The notes below the pieces were generated by a model that saw only the letters and a list, made by a program, of their open reading frames with translations, had not been told where the DNA came from and ran no database searches. From NCBI GenBank assembly GCA_945904955.1, contig CAMDPO010000015.1, forward strand, positions 1 through 50,758: a DNA stretch of 50,758 nt. Reading direction: 5' to 3'. A program made the translations under genes and the position numbers. Source of the stretch: Rhizobium sp. Q54. GTDB lineage: Bacteria; Pseudomonadota; Alphaproteobacteria; UBA2966; CAIVPW01. Below, in pieces: positions 42,463 through 50,486 of this stretch (position 1 is the stretch's first letter; each line of letters starts with the position of its first letter).

Positions 42463-43302
42463 ATGACCGCTCCCCTGCCTGATCTCGTCACCACCGAGTG
42501 GCTTGCCGCCAACCTCGACGGCGTCGCCGTGCTCGATGCAACGTGGTTCCTGCCCACCGAGAAGCGCGACGCGGCGGCCGAGTATGTCGCGTCGCACATT
42601 GCCGGAGCGGTCCGCTTCGAAATCGATGCGATCGCCGATCGCACCACGCCGCTGCCGCACATGCTGCCGGATGCGGCGTCGTTCGCTGCGGCGGTAGCCG
42701 CGCTTGGCGTGAGCAATAACAGCCGCGTCGTGGTGTACGACCGCAACGCCATGGCACCGGCAGCGCGCGTGTGGTGGACGTTCCGCGCCTTCGGCCACGA
42801 TGCCGTCGCGGTGCTCGACGGCGGCTTCGCCCAATGGACGCTGGAACGCCGCCCGGTCGAGATCGGCGTGCCGAAGCCTGTGCCAGGACAGTTCACGGCC
42901 GAAAAGCGATCCGAGCTGGTCGCGGACCTTGCCTGGGTCGAGTCCGTCATGCTCGAGCGCAACGCACAGATCGTCGACGCACGCACGGCGGGGCGATTCC
43001 ATGCCACCGAACCGGAGCCGCGTCCCGGTCTGCGCGGCGGCCACATTCCCGGCAGCATCAACCTGCCCTTCCGTTCCCTGCTGACCGAGCGCGGCACGCT
43101 GCTGCCGGTGGCCGACCTGCGCGATCGCTTCGCCGAAGCCCGCATCGACACGGCCCAGCCGGTGATCGCCCTGTGCGGCTCCGGCGTGACGGCCTCGCTG
43201 ATCGCCTTCGCGCTGCATCACATCGGCGTCCCTGACACAGCGGTGTACGACGGCTCGTGGGCGGAATGGGGCGCCTTGGCCTACGCGCCGGTGGACATAT
43301 GA
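42463..43302 (+). CDS. sseA: 3-mercaptopyruvate/thiosulfate sulfurtransferase
   Basis: Transfers sulfur from 3-mercaptopyruvate or thiosulfate to a thiol acceptor. The 279-residue protein is two rhodanese domains. The first (residues 1-120) has VAVLDATWFLPTEKRDA and DRNAMAPAARVWWTFRAFGH and is inactive; the second has the active Cys238 in LCGSGVTAS. The CGSGVTA loop is the form typical of mercaptopyruvate sulfurtransferase. Its stop overlaps the metC start as ATGA, so the two are tightly coupled. Confidence 0.94.
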   Translation: MTAPLPDLVTTEWLAANLDGVAVLDATWFLPTEKRDAAAEYVASHIAGAVRFEIDAIADRTTPLPHMLPDAASFAAAVAALGVSNNSRVVVYDRNAMAPAARVWWTFRAFGHDAVAVLDGGFAQWTLERRPVEIGVPKPVPGQFTAEKRSELVADLAWVESVMLERNAQIVDARTAGRFHATEPEPRPGLRGGHIPGSINLPFRSLLTERGTLLPVADLRDRFAEARIDTAQPVIALCGSGVTASLIAFALHHIGVPDTAVYDGSWAEWGALAYAPVDI

Positions 43303-44486
43303 GCGGACCCAAGAAGGGCCACGGCGACGCGACGCGCATTGCCCACACCGGGCGCGGCGGCACGCGCCACCACGGCGTCGTCAATCCACCCGTGTATCAC
43401 GCCTCGACGGTCACGTTTCCCTCGCTGAAAGCGCTCAAGGACGCGACCGAAGGTACGCAGTCGGACCGCGCCGTGACCTACGGTCGGCGCGGCACGCCAA
43501 CGCATTTCGCGCTGCAGGACGCGATCGCGGCGATCGAGGGCGCCGGCTCGACGTTCGTGCTGCCGTCCGGGCTCGCTGCCATCTCGGTGTCGCTGTTGTC
43601 GGTGCTCAACCCCGGCGACCATCTCTTGATGGTGGACAGCGCGTACGCGCCGACGCGTCACTTCTGCGACACCGTGCTGCGCACCCTCGCCATCGAGACG
43701 ACCTACTACGATCCCGCCATCGGCGCCGGCATAGCCAAGCTGATCAAGTCCAACACGCGCGCGCTGTACCTCGAGGCGCCGGGCTCGGTGACCTTCGAGA
43801 TGCAGGACGTGCCCGAGATCACCATGGCGGCGCACGTGCATCGCGTCGCCACGCTGATGGACAACACCTGGGCGACGCCGCTCTTCTTCAAGCCGCTCGC
43901 CCACGGCGTCGACATCTCGATCCAGTCGGTGACCAAGTATATCGGCGGCCACGCCGACGTAATGATGGGTTCGATCACGGCGAGCGAGCCGTGGCTGTCG
44001 CGGCTGCGCCACTGGATCAACCACCTTGGCCTGTGCGTTGGCCCGGACGATTGCAGCCTCGCCTTGCGCGGCTTGCGTACGCTCGACGCGCGCCTCGCCC
44101 GCCACCAGGCCAGCGGCCTCAAGGTGGCGGAGTGGTTGAGCAACCGCCGCGAGATATCGCGCGTCTTGCATCCGGCGCTGGTCAACTACACCGGCCACGG
44201 CATCTGGAAGCGCGATTTCACCGGCGCGAGCGGGTTGTTCGGGGTGCTCTTGAAGCCTTGCTCCGACGAGGCCTTGGCGGACTTTGTCGACGGGCTGGAG
44301 CTGTTCGGCATCGGCTATTCGTGGGGCGGCTTCGAGAGCTTGATCGTGCCGCACGATCCGCGAGCGATCCGCACCGCGGTGCCGTGGCAGACGAGCGGCC
44401 GCCTGATCCGCATCCACGCCGGTCTCGAGGACGCCGACGATCTGATCGCCGACCTCAGCGCGGGGCTGGCGCGCCTCGCGACTTGA
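43299..44486 (+). CDS. metC: Cystathionine beta-lyase
   Basis: PLP enzyme that cleaves cystathionine to homocysteine, ammonia and pyruvate. The 395-residue protein has the Cys/Met metabolism PLP family pattern, with PLP Lys213 in SVTKYIGGHADVM, a conserved TYGRRGTPTHFAL near the start and YGIGYSWGG-like C-terminal region (FGIGYSWGGFESL). The start is set by the ATGA overlap with sseA. The last 32 bases overlap znuB, which is on the opposite strand. Confidence 0.94.
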   Translation: MSGPKKGHGDATRIAHTGRGGTRHHGVVNPPVYHASTVTFPSLKALKDATEGTQSDRAVTYGRRGTPTHFALQDAIAAIEGAGSTFVLPSGLAAISVSLLSVLNPGDHLLMVDSAYAPTRHFCDTVLRTLAIETTYYDPAIGAGIAKLIKSNTRALYLEAPGSVTFEMQDVPEITMAAHVHRVATLMDNTWATPLFFKPLAHGVDISIQSVTKYIGGHADVMMGSITASEPWLSRLRHWINHLGLCVGPDDCSLALRGLRTLDARLARHQASGLKVAEWLSNRREISRVLHPALVNYTGHGIWKRDFTGASGLFGVLLKPCSDEALADFVDGLELFGIGYSWGGFESLIVPHDPRAIRTAVPWQTSGRLIRIHAGLEDADDLIADLSAGLARLAT

Positions 44487-45264
44487 ACGCTGGTACTGCG
44501 ACGCTGAGGGCGAATAGCAGCGCTGCGGCAAGGACGATGGCTGGGCTGGCGGGGGCGTCCCACAGGAGCGACGCGCCGAGCCCGGCGAGAACCGCCACCA
44601 CGCCAAGGGCCGACGCTGCTGCGGCCATGGCCTCGGGTGTGCGCGTCAGGCGCCGCGCGGTCGCGGCCGGGATGATCAGCAGCGAGATGATCAGCAGCGC
44701 GCCGACGATCTTGAGCGCCACCGCGGTGACCAGCGCAACGGCGAAGAGGAACGCGAGGCGCACCGCCGCAACGGGAACGCCTTCGACGGCGGCGAGCTCT
44801 TCGTGCACGGTCATGGCGAGCAGCGGCCGCCAGATGACCGCGAGTACGGCGAGCACCACGGCACCGCCGCCCCAGATCCACCACAGGTCGGCGGGCGCCA
44901 CGGCGAGGATGTCGCCGAACAAGAAGCCCAACAGCTCGCTGCTGACGTCGCTGACGTAGACCAGCAGCACGAGGCCCAAGGCGAGCGCCGCGTGCGCGAC
45001 GATGCCGAGCACCGCGTCGTCACTGACGCGTGGGTCGCGACGCAGCGCCACGAACAACAGCGCAACGGCGAAGCACACCAGAATGGCGCCGGCCGTGACG
45101 CCGATGTCGAGGGCGAGGCCGAGCACAACGCCGAGCAGCGCCGAGTGGGATAGCGCGGAGCCGAACACCACCATGCGCCGCCACAGGATCAGGCTGCCGA
45201 CCGGGCCGGCGACGATCGCCACGCCGATGCCGCCCGCCAGGGCGCGCCACAAGAAGTCGTACAT
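44455..45264 (-). CDS. znuB: Zinc ABC transporter permease
   Basis: Membrane subunit of the high-affinity zinc importer, 269 residues with about eight helices. The family features include RRMVVFGSALSHSALLGVVLG (near 29-49) and a conserved EELAAVEGVPV loop (near 155), with GALLIISLLIIPAATARR (near 188-205) as the permease signature. It follows znuC after six bases on the same strand, making a zur-znuC-znuB operon. The 3' end overlaps the end of metC. znuA, the periplasmic partner, is not in the window. Confidence 0.93.
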   Translation of the reverse strand: MYDFLWRALAGGIGVAIVAGPVGSLILWRRMVVFGSALSHSALLGVVLGLALDIGVTAGAILVCFAVALLFVALRRDPRVSDDAVLGIVAHAALALGLVLLVYVSDVSSELLGFLFGDILAVAPADLWWIWGGGAVVLAVLAVIWRPLLAMTVHEELAAVEGVPVAAVRLAFLFAVALVTAVALKIVGALLIISLLIIPAATARRLTRTPEAMAAAASALGVVAVLAGLGASLLWDAPASPAIVLAAALLFALSVAVPAFKSRGAPAPR

Positions 45265-45270
45265 CGAGCC

Positions 45271-46089
<819 letters not shown>

Positions 46090-46090
46090 G

Positions 46091-46588
46091 TCAGGCGCCG
46101 ATCTGCTGGCAGCGGCTGCACAGGCCGTGCGCCTCGACGGTCTGCGCAGCGACAGCGAAGCCGAGCTCGGCGGCGCGGCTGACGATCTTGCGTGCCAGGC
46201 CGCCGATCTCGATCTCGACGGCATCGCCACAGCCTTCGCACAACAGGTACTGGGCGGCGTGGCGCTGCTCCGGCTGCGGACAGCCGACGAATGCGTTGCG
46301 GGATTCGATGCGGTGGACCAGCCCCTGCTCCATCAGAAATTCCAGGGCGCGGTACACCGTGGGGGGTGCCGCGTGGGTGCCGTCCTTGCGCAGGCGCTCC
46401 AAAACCTCGTAGGCCCCGACCGGCGCGTGGCTCTGCCAGACAAGCTCCAGTACCCGGCGGCGGTTCTCAGTGAGGCGCGCACCGCGCTCGGCGCAGACGG
46501 CCTCCGCACGCGCGATTGCATCCGTCACGCAATTGGCGTGATCATGATCGCTGTGCGGGCGTGCCGAGCGTTTGGTCGTCGGGGGCAT
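46091..46588 (-). CDS. zur: Zinc uptake regulator, Fur family
   Basis: Represses zinc-uptake genes when zinc is bound. The 165-residue protein has the winged-helix domain (TENRRRVLELVWQSHAPVGAYEVLERL, residues about 40-66, then TVYRALEFLMEQGLVHRI) and a C-terminal dimer domain with structural zinc cysteines in LCEGCGDAV and LCSRCQQIG. These two C..C pairs are typical of Zur. The N-terminus has an extra His-rich stretch (SDHDHANC). It is first in the zur-znuC-znuB operon and is divergent from hisI, with a Zur box between them, so it likely controls itself. Confidence 0.93.
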   Translation of the reverse strand: MPPTTKRSARPHSDHDHANCVTDAIARAEAVCAERGARLTENRRRVLELVWQSHAPVGAYEVLERLRKDGTHAAPPTVYRALEFLMEQGLVHRIESRNAFVGCPQPEQRHAAQYLLCEGCGDAVEIEIGGLARKIVSRAAELGFAVAAQTVEAHGLCSRCQQIGA

Positions 46589-46623
46589 GGATTGCCGTGC
46601 GCGCGTTCGTGAAGTTTCGGTTT

Positions 46624-46638
46624 TGTTACTCTATACCA
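46624..46638. promoter_or_regulatory. Putative Zur box between zur and hisI
   Basis: TGTTACTCTATACCA matches 11 of the 14 fixed positions of the Zur core TGTTATANTATAACA known from gammaproteobacteria, and alphaproteobacteria use related palindromes. It lies 36 bases upstream of zur and 26 upstream of hisI. On the minus strand it covers TATAGA, a likely -10 box for zur. This is a motif match by eye, supported by two further sites at 50141 and 50157. Confidence 0.6.
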
Positions 46639-46663
46639 TGATGCCGGCAAAGGAGCCGCAGCG

Positions 46664-47089
46664 ATGCCCGACCAGCCCATCGACTCGCCCGCGGCCGGCA
46701 CGAGCCTGATCGAGGCAATCCGCTTCGACGCCGAAGGCCTGGTGCCGGTCGTCGCGCAGCAGCACGACAGCGGGCTGGTGCTGATGCTGGCGTGGATGAA
46801 CCGCGCCGCGGTCGAGGCGACGCTCGCGTCCGGCGAGGCGCACTATTACTCGCGCTCGCGGCGCGCACAGTGGCACAAGGGCGAGACCTCCGGCCAGGTG
46901 CAGAAGGTGCGCGAGATCCGTCTCGACTGCGACGGCGACGCCCTCTTGCTGCTCGTCGAGCAGAGCGGCGTCGCCTGTCATACCGGACGGCGCAGCTGCT
47001 GGTTCCACACGGTGCAAGAGGGGCGCATCCAGGTGCTCACCGCGCCCGACGTCGAGCCGAGTGTGCTGTACGGCAATGCGAAGCTCTAA
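46664..47089 (+). CDS. hisI: Phosphoribosyl-AMP cyclohydrolase
   Basis: Opens the purine ring of phosphoribosyl-AMP in histidine synthesis, using zinc. The 141-residue protein keeps all three zinc ligands with the family spacing: Cys89 ([10 protein letters not shown]), Cys105 (VACHTGRR) and Cys112 (SCWFH). The start has AAGGAG eight bases upstream. No other his gene is near it. Its place within a zinc-starvation locus, across a Zur box from zur, suggests it is a Zur-controlled copy like the extra HisI found in some zinc regulons; unlike a zinc-free substitute, it retains the metal ligands. Its last bases overlap the stop of the DUF3299 gene. Confidence 0.93.
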   Translation: MPDQPIDSPAAGTSLIEAIRFDAEGLVPVVAQQHDSGLVLMLAWMNRAAVEATLASGEAHYYSRSRRAQWHKGETSGQVQKVREIRLDCDGDALLLLVEQSGVACHTGRRSCWFHTVQEGRIQVLTAPDVEPSVLYGNAKL

Positions 47090-47580
47090 AACTTGAATTC
47101 ATACGCCTCGACCTTGTCCGCGGTGATGCGATAGCCGGCCTCGGCCAGCTCGGTATTCATTTCCGCCTGGAGCAGCACGCCGGTCACCGTCACGGCATCG
47201 AATAGTCCGGTGATCTTCACGCCCTTGGCGCTGCGCACGTAGACCACCTGATTGGGCGGTGGCGGCGGCACGTGGATGCAGGCACCGATGTACGGCACCA
47301 GCAGAAACTCGGTAACCGTCGTCGCGTCGAGGTCGAGCGGCACCACGAAGCCGGCGATGGCGACGCGCTTGCCATCGAACTCCTTGACGGTGCCGGCGGC
47401 GGCAACGGCGCCGGGATCGATATCGAGGATGTTCTGGCCATGCTGGACGAGGCCCATTGCTATGAAAGTCTGCAGACCGGGCACAAGCTGCTCCCACTGC
47501 AGCTCGACGGCCTCGTCGGCGGCGCGCACCGGTGCCGCCAAGGTGAAAAGCGCGAGCGCAACGACCAACCAGATACGCAT
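47086..47580 (-). CDS. Exported DUF3299 protein (zrg operon, last gene)
   Basis: A 164-residue periplasmic protein. The signal peptide (residues 1-20, ending VRA) is followed by the DUF3299 core, including [20 protein letters not shown] (near 70) and [20 protein letters not shown] (near 91-110), with a conserved Cys and His that may bind metal. It is found next to MacB-like ABC genes and a DUF2796 protein in known zinc-responsive loci. It follows the permease after nine bases and is the last gene in the operon. The function is inferred from this context. Confidence 0.82.
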   Translation of the reverse strand: MRIWLVVALALFTLAAPVRAADEAVELQWEQLVPGLQTFIAMGLVQHGQNILDIDPGAVAAAGTVKEFDGKRVAIAGFVVPLDLDATTVTEFLLVPYIGACIHVPPPPPNQVVYVRSAKGVKITGLFDAVTVTGVLLQAEMNTELAEAGYRITADKVEAYEFKF

Positions 47581-47589
47581 GGGTGCCTC

Positions 47590-48846
47590 CTAGGTTCGGA
47601 CCATCATGCCGTCGGCGACGGACAAGCGATAGGCGCGCAAAGCGGGGACGACTCCTGCGGCAATGCCGCCGGCAAGGATGCCGAGGATCGCCAGACCCTC
47701 GCGCGGCGTAGGTAGACCGAGCGGCAGGTACAAGCCGAAGCGCGCGTCGATGATCGGGCGCGCGACGAGCAACGTCAGGTACAGGAACGCGACTCCGGCG
47801 GCGACGCCTGCCGTGGTGAGGGCCGCGGCCTCCGCCGTGAGCAGCCCGACGATGGTCGCGGGCCGCGCGCCGACCGAGCGCAAGATCGCCATCTCGCGGC
47901 GGCGCTCGTTGAGCGTGGCGAGGATCATCGTCGCCATGCCGAGCAGCGCCGTCAGCACCGTGAGCGCGGAGACGATCGCCAACGCCTGCTCGGCCGTGCC
48001 GACGATGCCCCATAGCTCGAGCAGCGCGACGCCCGGGAGCACCGCGGTAAGCGGTTCGGCCGCATACTCGTTGATGGCGCGCTGCACGCGGAAGGCAGTC
48101 AGGCGCGAGTGCAAGCCGATGAACGCGGCGGTGACGTCCTTGGGCGTCAGATCGAGCGCACGGACCTCCTCCGGCGTGAGCACAAGTCCTGGAATGCGCG
48201 CGCCGCCCTGCCAATCGACGTGGATGGCGGTGATCGCTTCCAGGCTGACGTGCACCGAACGGTCAACCGGCGTTCCGGTCTTGGCAAGCACCCCGGCGAT
48301 GGTGAATGGCTTGTCGCTGTGCATCGCGAACGAGGTGGCGCCGAGGCCGTGGGCGATGACGATGCGGTCGCCGACTTGATAGCCGAGCGCGGCGGCGACA
48401 TCCGCGCCGACGACGGCCTCGAACAAGTCGGCAAACGGCGCGCCTCCGGCAAAGGCCAATCCTTGGTCGCGCCGATAGCGGTAGTGCTCGAAGTAGCCGA
48501 TGGTCGTGCCGACGATGCGGAACCCGACGTGCGAATCGCCGAGCGAAATCGGCACGAGCCATGCGACTTCCGGCCGCGCGGCGATTTCCTGGACCGTGCT
48601 CCAGCGGACGTTGTTGGTCGCGTTGCCGATGCGAAACACGGAGTAGAGCAAGAGGTTCACGCCGCCCGAGCGCGCGCCCAGAATCAAGTCGGTGCCCGAG
48701 ATCGTGTCGGCGAAGCTGGCACGCGCGCCGGTGCGGACCTTTTCGACGCCGAGCAGCAGCATCACGCTGAAGGCGATTGCCAATACCGTCAGCAGGGCCG
48801 TGAGCCAACGATTGGCAAGGGAGGCGATGGCCAGGCGCGGGATCAT
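47590..48846 (-). CDS. FtsX-like ABC transporter permease (zrg operon)
   Basis: A 418-residue permease of the MacB/LolE class: one N-terminal helix (LANRWLTALLTVLAIAFSVML), a large periplasmic domain (about 45-270) and three C-terminal helices (SALTVLTALLGMATMILATL, then two more), with the conserved NERRREMAILRSVGARP cytoplasmic loop near 315. Such permeases do not carry metals through their membrane part but transmit force to periplasmic partners. Its start overlaps the ATPase stop as ATGA. With the periplasmic genes it probably forms one envelope machine active at low zinc. Confidence 0.88.
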   Translation of the reverse strand: MIPRLAIASLANRWLTALLTVLAIAFSVMLLLGVEKVRTGARASFADTISGTDLILGARSGGVNLLLYSVFRIGNATNNVRWSTVQEIAARPEVAWLVPISLGDSHVGFRIVGTTIGYFEHYRYRRDQGLAFAGGAPFADLFEAVVGADVAAALGYQVGDRIVIAHGLGATSFAMHSDKPFTIAGVLAKTGTPVDRSVHVSLEAITAIHVDWQGGARIPGLVLTPEEVRALDLTPKDVTAAFIGLHSRLTAFRVQRAINEYAAEPLTAVLPGVALLELWGIVGTAEQALAIVSALTVLTALLGMATMILATLNERRREMAILRSVGARPATIVGLLTAEAAALTTAGVAAGVAFLYLTLLVARPIIDARFGLYLPLGLPTPREGLAILGILAGGIAAGVVPALRAYRLSVADGMMVRT

Positions 48847-49598
48847 GTTGCGCGCTCCCCTTGACCGCGCTCCACCCGGGCGATGTCCTCGAGGCGCACG
48901 ACGCGGTCGAAGCGGCCGGCCAACGTGCCGTCGTGGCTCACCATCACCAGAGTTGCCGCGGCGCGCGTGACCTCGGCGAACAACAGGTCGAGGAACGCCT
49001 GCTGGCTGTCGCGGTCGAGGGCCGAGGTCGGCTCGTCGGCGATGATGATCTCCGGCGCACCGATCAGTGCCCGCGCCGCCGCGACGCGCTGCTGCTGTCC
49101 GACGCTGAGGCGAGCCGCGGTGCCGCTGCGGACCAGGCTGGGCTCGATGCCGAGAGCCTCCAGGAGGCGCATCGCCTCCGCGGCAACGCTGCCCCGCTCC
49201 GCCGCACGCCGGCGCCGGCCGGGCGCGAAGTGGAGGGGCAGGACGACGTTGTCCATTACGCTCGCGAACGGCAGCAGGTTGAACATCTGGAACAGGATAC
49301 CGAAGTGCTCGCCGCGGAAGCGGTCGCGCGCAGCGCCGGGCAAGCGCGCGAGGTCGGAGCCCAGCACCTCGATCGCGCCGCTATCCGGTGCGATGACGCC
49401 GCACAGCAAGCTGAGCAGCGTCGACTTGCCGGAACCCGAAGGACCTACCAGAAGGACGCGCTCCCCAGGCGCCACGCGCAGCGCGTCGACGCTCAACGCG
49501 AACGACGGTCGCCCGCGCCAGCGGAACCGGACGTCGCGCAGCTCCAAGGCATGCGGCGCGACCGCGGCGGCAGCGCGCGCTAGCGCCCGGTCAGCCAT
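48843..49598 (-). CDS. LolD/MacB-type ABC ATP-binding protein (zrg operon)
   Basis: A 251-residue ATPase. It has Walker A LVGPSGSGKST (residues 50-60), Q-loop GILFQMFNLLPFASVMDN, signature RLSVGQQQRVAAARAL (near 165), Walker B IIIADEPTSALD (near 188) and the H-loop LVMVSHD. The LSVGQQQR form is typical of the LolD/MacB class, not of metal importers. The frame is open further upstream, but ATG 49598 is chosen because it overlaps the end of the DUF2796 gene by 19 bases and gives a normal length. It is coupled to the permease by ATGA. Confidence 0.9.
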   Translation of the reverse strand: MADRALARAAAAVAPHALELRDVRFRWRGRPSFALSVDALRVAPGERVLLVGPSGSGKSTLLSLLCGVIAPDSGAIEVLGSDLARLPGAARDRFRGEHFGILFQMFNLLPFASVMDNVVLPLHFAPGRRRRAAERGSVAAEAMRLLEALGIEPSLVRSGTAARLSVGQQQRVAAARALIGAPEIIIADEPTSALDRDSQQAFLDLLFAEVTRAAATLVMVSHDGTLAGRFDRVVRLEDIARVERGQGERAT

Positions 49599-50125
49599 CG
49601 CAGCAGGAAATTGCCGCGATCCAGGCGCGGGGTGGCGCGGGTGACCTCGTACTCGGTCGGGCCGCGTCCCGTCAGCACCGTTACCTCGATCTCCTCGGCA
49701 TTCTGGAACTTGGCGAAGAGCGGAAACTCGATGGTGCGGATGCCAGCGGCGTCGGCGCAGGTGAACAGGTAGACCGCCTCGAACTCGGTATGCTCCGTGG
49801 CCGCCGCGCCCGCTGTGGGCCGCTCGTACCCTTCGACGGTGACTTCGGCTTCGGCGACGGTGCAGCGCGCCGCGGTCGGCAGCGCGACAATGCCGATCGG
49901 ATTGCGCAGCGCCGCGGTAGCGCCGGCCAGGGCGACCTCTTCGGCCGGCGTCTGCGGCGGGCGCTCGAAGCCGACGATGTCGGCGCCGGGCATGACGAGC
50001 TCGATGGCGAGTCGATTGCCCTCGAACGTGATGGTGGCGGTGCCGTGCCCGTGCTGGTGGGGCGCCTGGGCCCATGAGCCCGTCGCGATCGTTGCGAGCA
50101 AGATAGCCAGGCCGATCCGCGTCAC
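49580..50125 (-). CDS. zrgA: DUF2796 zinc-regulated periplasmic protein (ZrgA-like)
   Basis: First gene of the operon. The 181-residue protein has a signal peptide ending near SWAQ (residues 1-19), then the His-rich start QAPHQHGHGTATITFEGNRL and the DUF2796 core IELVMPGADIVGFERPPQTP. A later Cys pair lies in AARCTVAEAEV (near 96) and YLFTCADAAG. DUF2796 proteins include ZrgA of Vibrio, part of a zinc-regulated uptake locus. The start is GTG 50125 with GAGGGG five bases upstream. Two Zur-like boxes lie immediately upstream. Zinc binding by the His cluster is inferred. Confidence 0.82.
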   Translation of the reverse strand: MTRIGLAILLATIATGSWAQAPHQHGHGTATITFEGNRLAIELVMPGADIVGFERPPQTPAEEVALAGATAALRNPIGIVALPTAARCTVAEAEVTVEGYERPTAGAAATEHTEFEAVYLFTCADAAGIRTIEFPLFAKFQNAEEIEVTVLTGRGPTEYEVTRATPRLDRGNFLLRWLTGR

Positions 50126-50140
50126 CGCCGCCCCTCAGAA

Positions 50141-50188
50141 TGTTATATCGTATCACTGTTATACAGTAACGAACGTCGTCCCAGTCAA
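50141..50188 (-). promoter_or_regulatory. Zur-controlled promoter of the zrg operon, two Zur boxes
   Basis: On the minus strand TTGACT (50188-50183) is followed after exactly 17 bases by TGTATA (50165-50160), a good sigma-70 promoter. Box 2, TGTTATACAGTAACG (50157-50171), overlaps this -10. Box 1, TGTTATATCGTATCA (50141-50155), lies across the predicted transcription start, 16 bases away. Each box matches 11 of 14 fixed positions of TGTTATANTATAACA, with a perfect left half TGTTATA. Binding there would block transcription of zrgA and the genes after it. Confidence 0.75.
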
Positions 50189-50378
50189 GAGAGAGTTGAC
50201 CCGACCCGTTGTATATGTTTGTATACGACGTCTCCGATGGCCGGGAGGCACCGCGCGATTGACGGCGCGCGGCACGCGTTCCGGTCCCAACGCTGGCTGG
50301 CGTTGTATACGGAACGACATATCGAGGGTAGCCGGTCTCCTGCTCACCTCCCTCAAAGGGGGCCGGCGCATAGAAACG

Positions 50379-50416
50379 AAGCGCGGACGGCGGCATCCCT
50401 CGCCCCGTCCGCGCTT
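50379..50416. terminator. Strong hairpin with flanking T-runs
   Basis: AAGCGCGGACGG (50379-50390) pairs perfectly with CCGTCCGCGCTT (50405-50416), a 12-bp stem with a 14-base loop, followed on the + strand by TCGTTTC and on the other strand by CGTTTCT. It lies between divergent genes, where no upstream gene needs a terminator, so it may be an attenuator or the end of a small RNA, or separate the two sides. Confidence 0.6.
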
Positions 50417-50419
50417 TCG

Positions 50420-50455
50420 TTTCGGGGCGGTCTGGCTTTTTCGGGGCGGTCTGGC
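50420..50455 (+). repeat. Tandem direct repeat upstream of the right-edge gene
   Basis: TTTCGGGGCGGTCTGGC occurs twice, at 50420-50436 and 50439-50455, separated by two T residues (19-base period). It lies 31 bases before the right-edge start codon and directly after the strong hairpin. It could be a local slippage duplication or a protein-binding pair. In the remainder of this 361-base gap (50126-50486), an imperfect palindrome built on GTATA/TATAC is at 50207-50230 and another GTATAC lies near 50305; no gene is seen. Confidence 0.65.
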
Positions 50456-50486
50456 GCGCCCCGTCCGGGGACGGTAGCTTCGCCGC

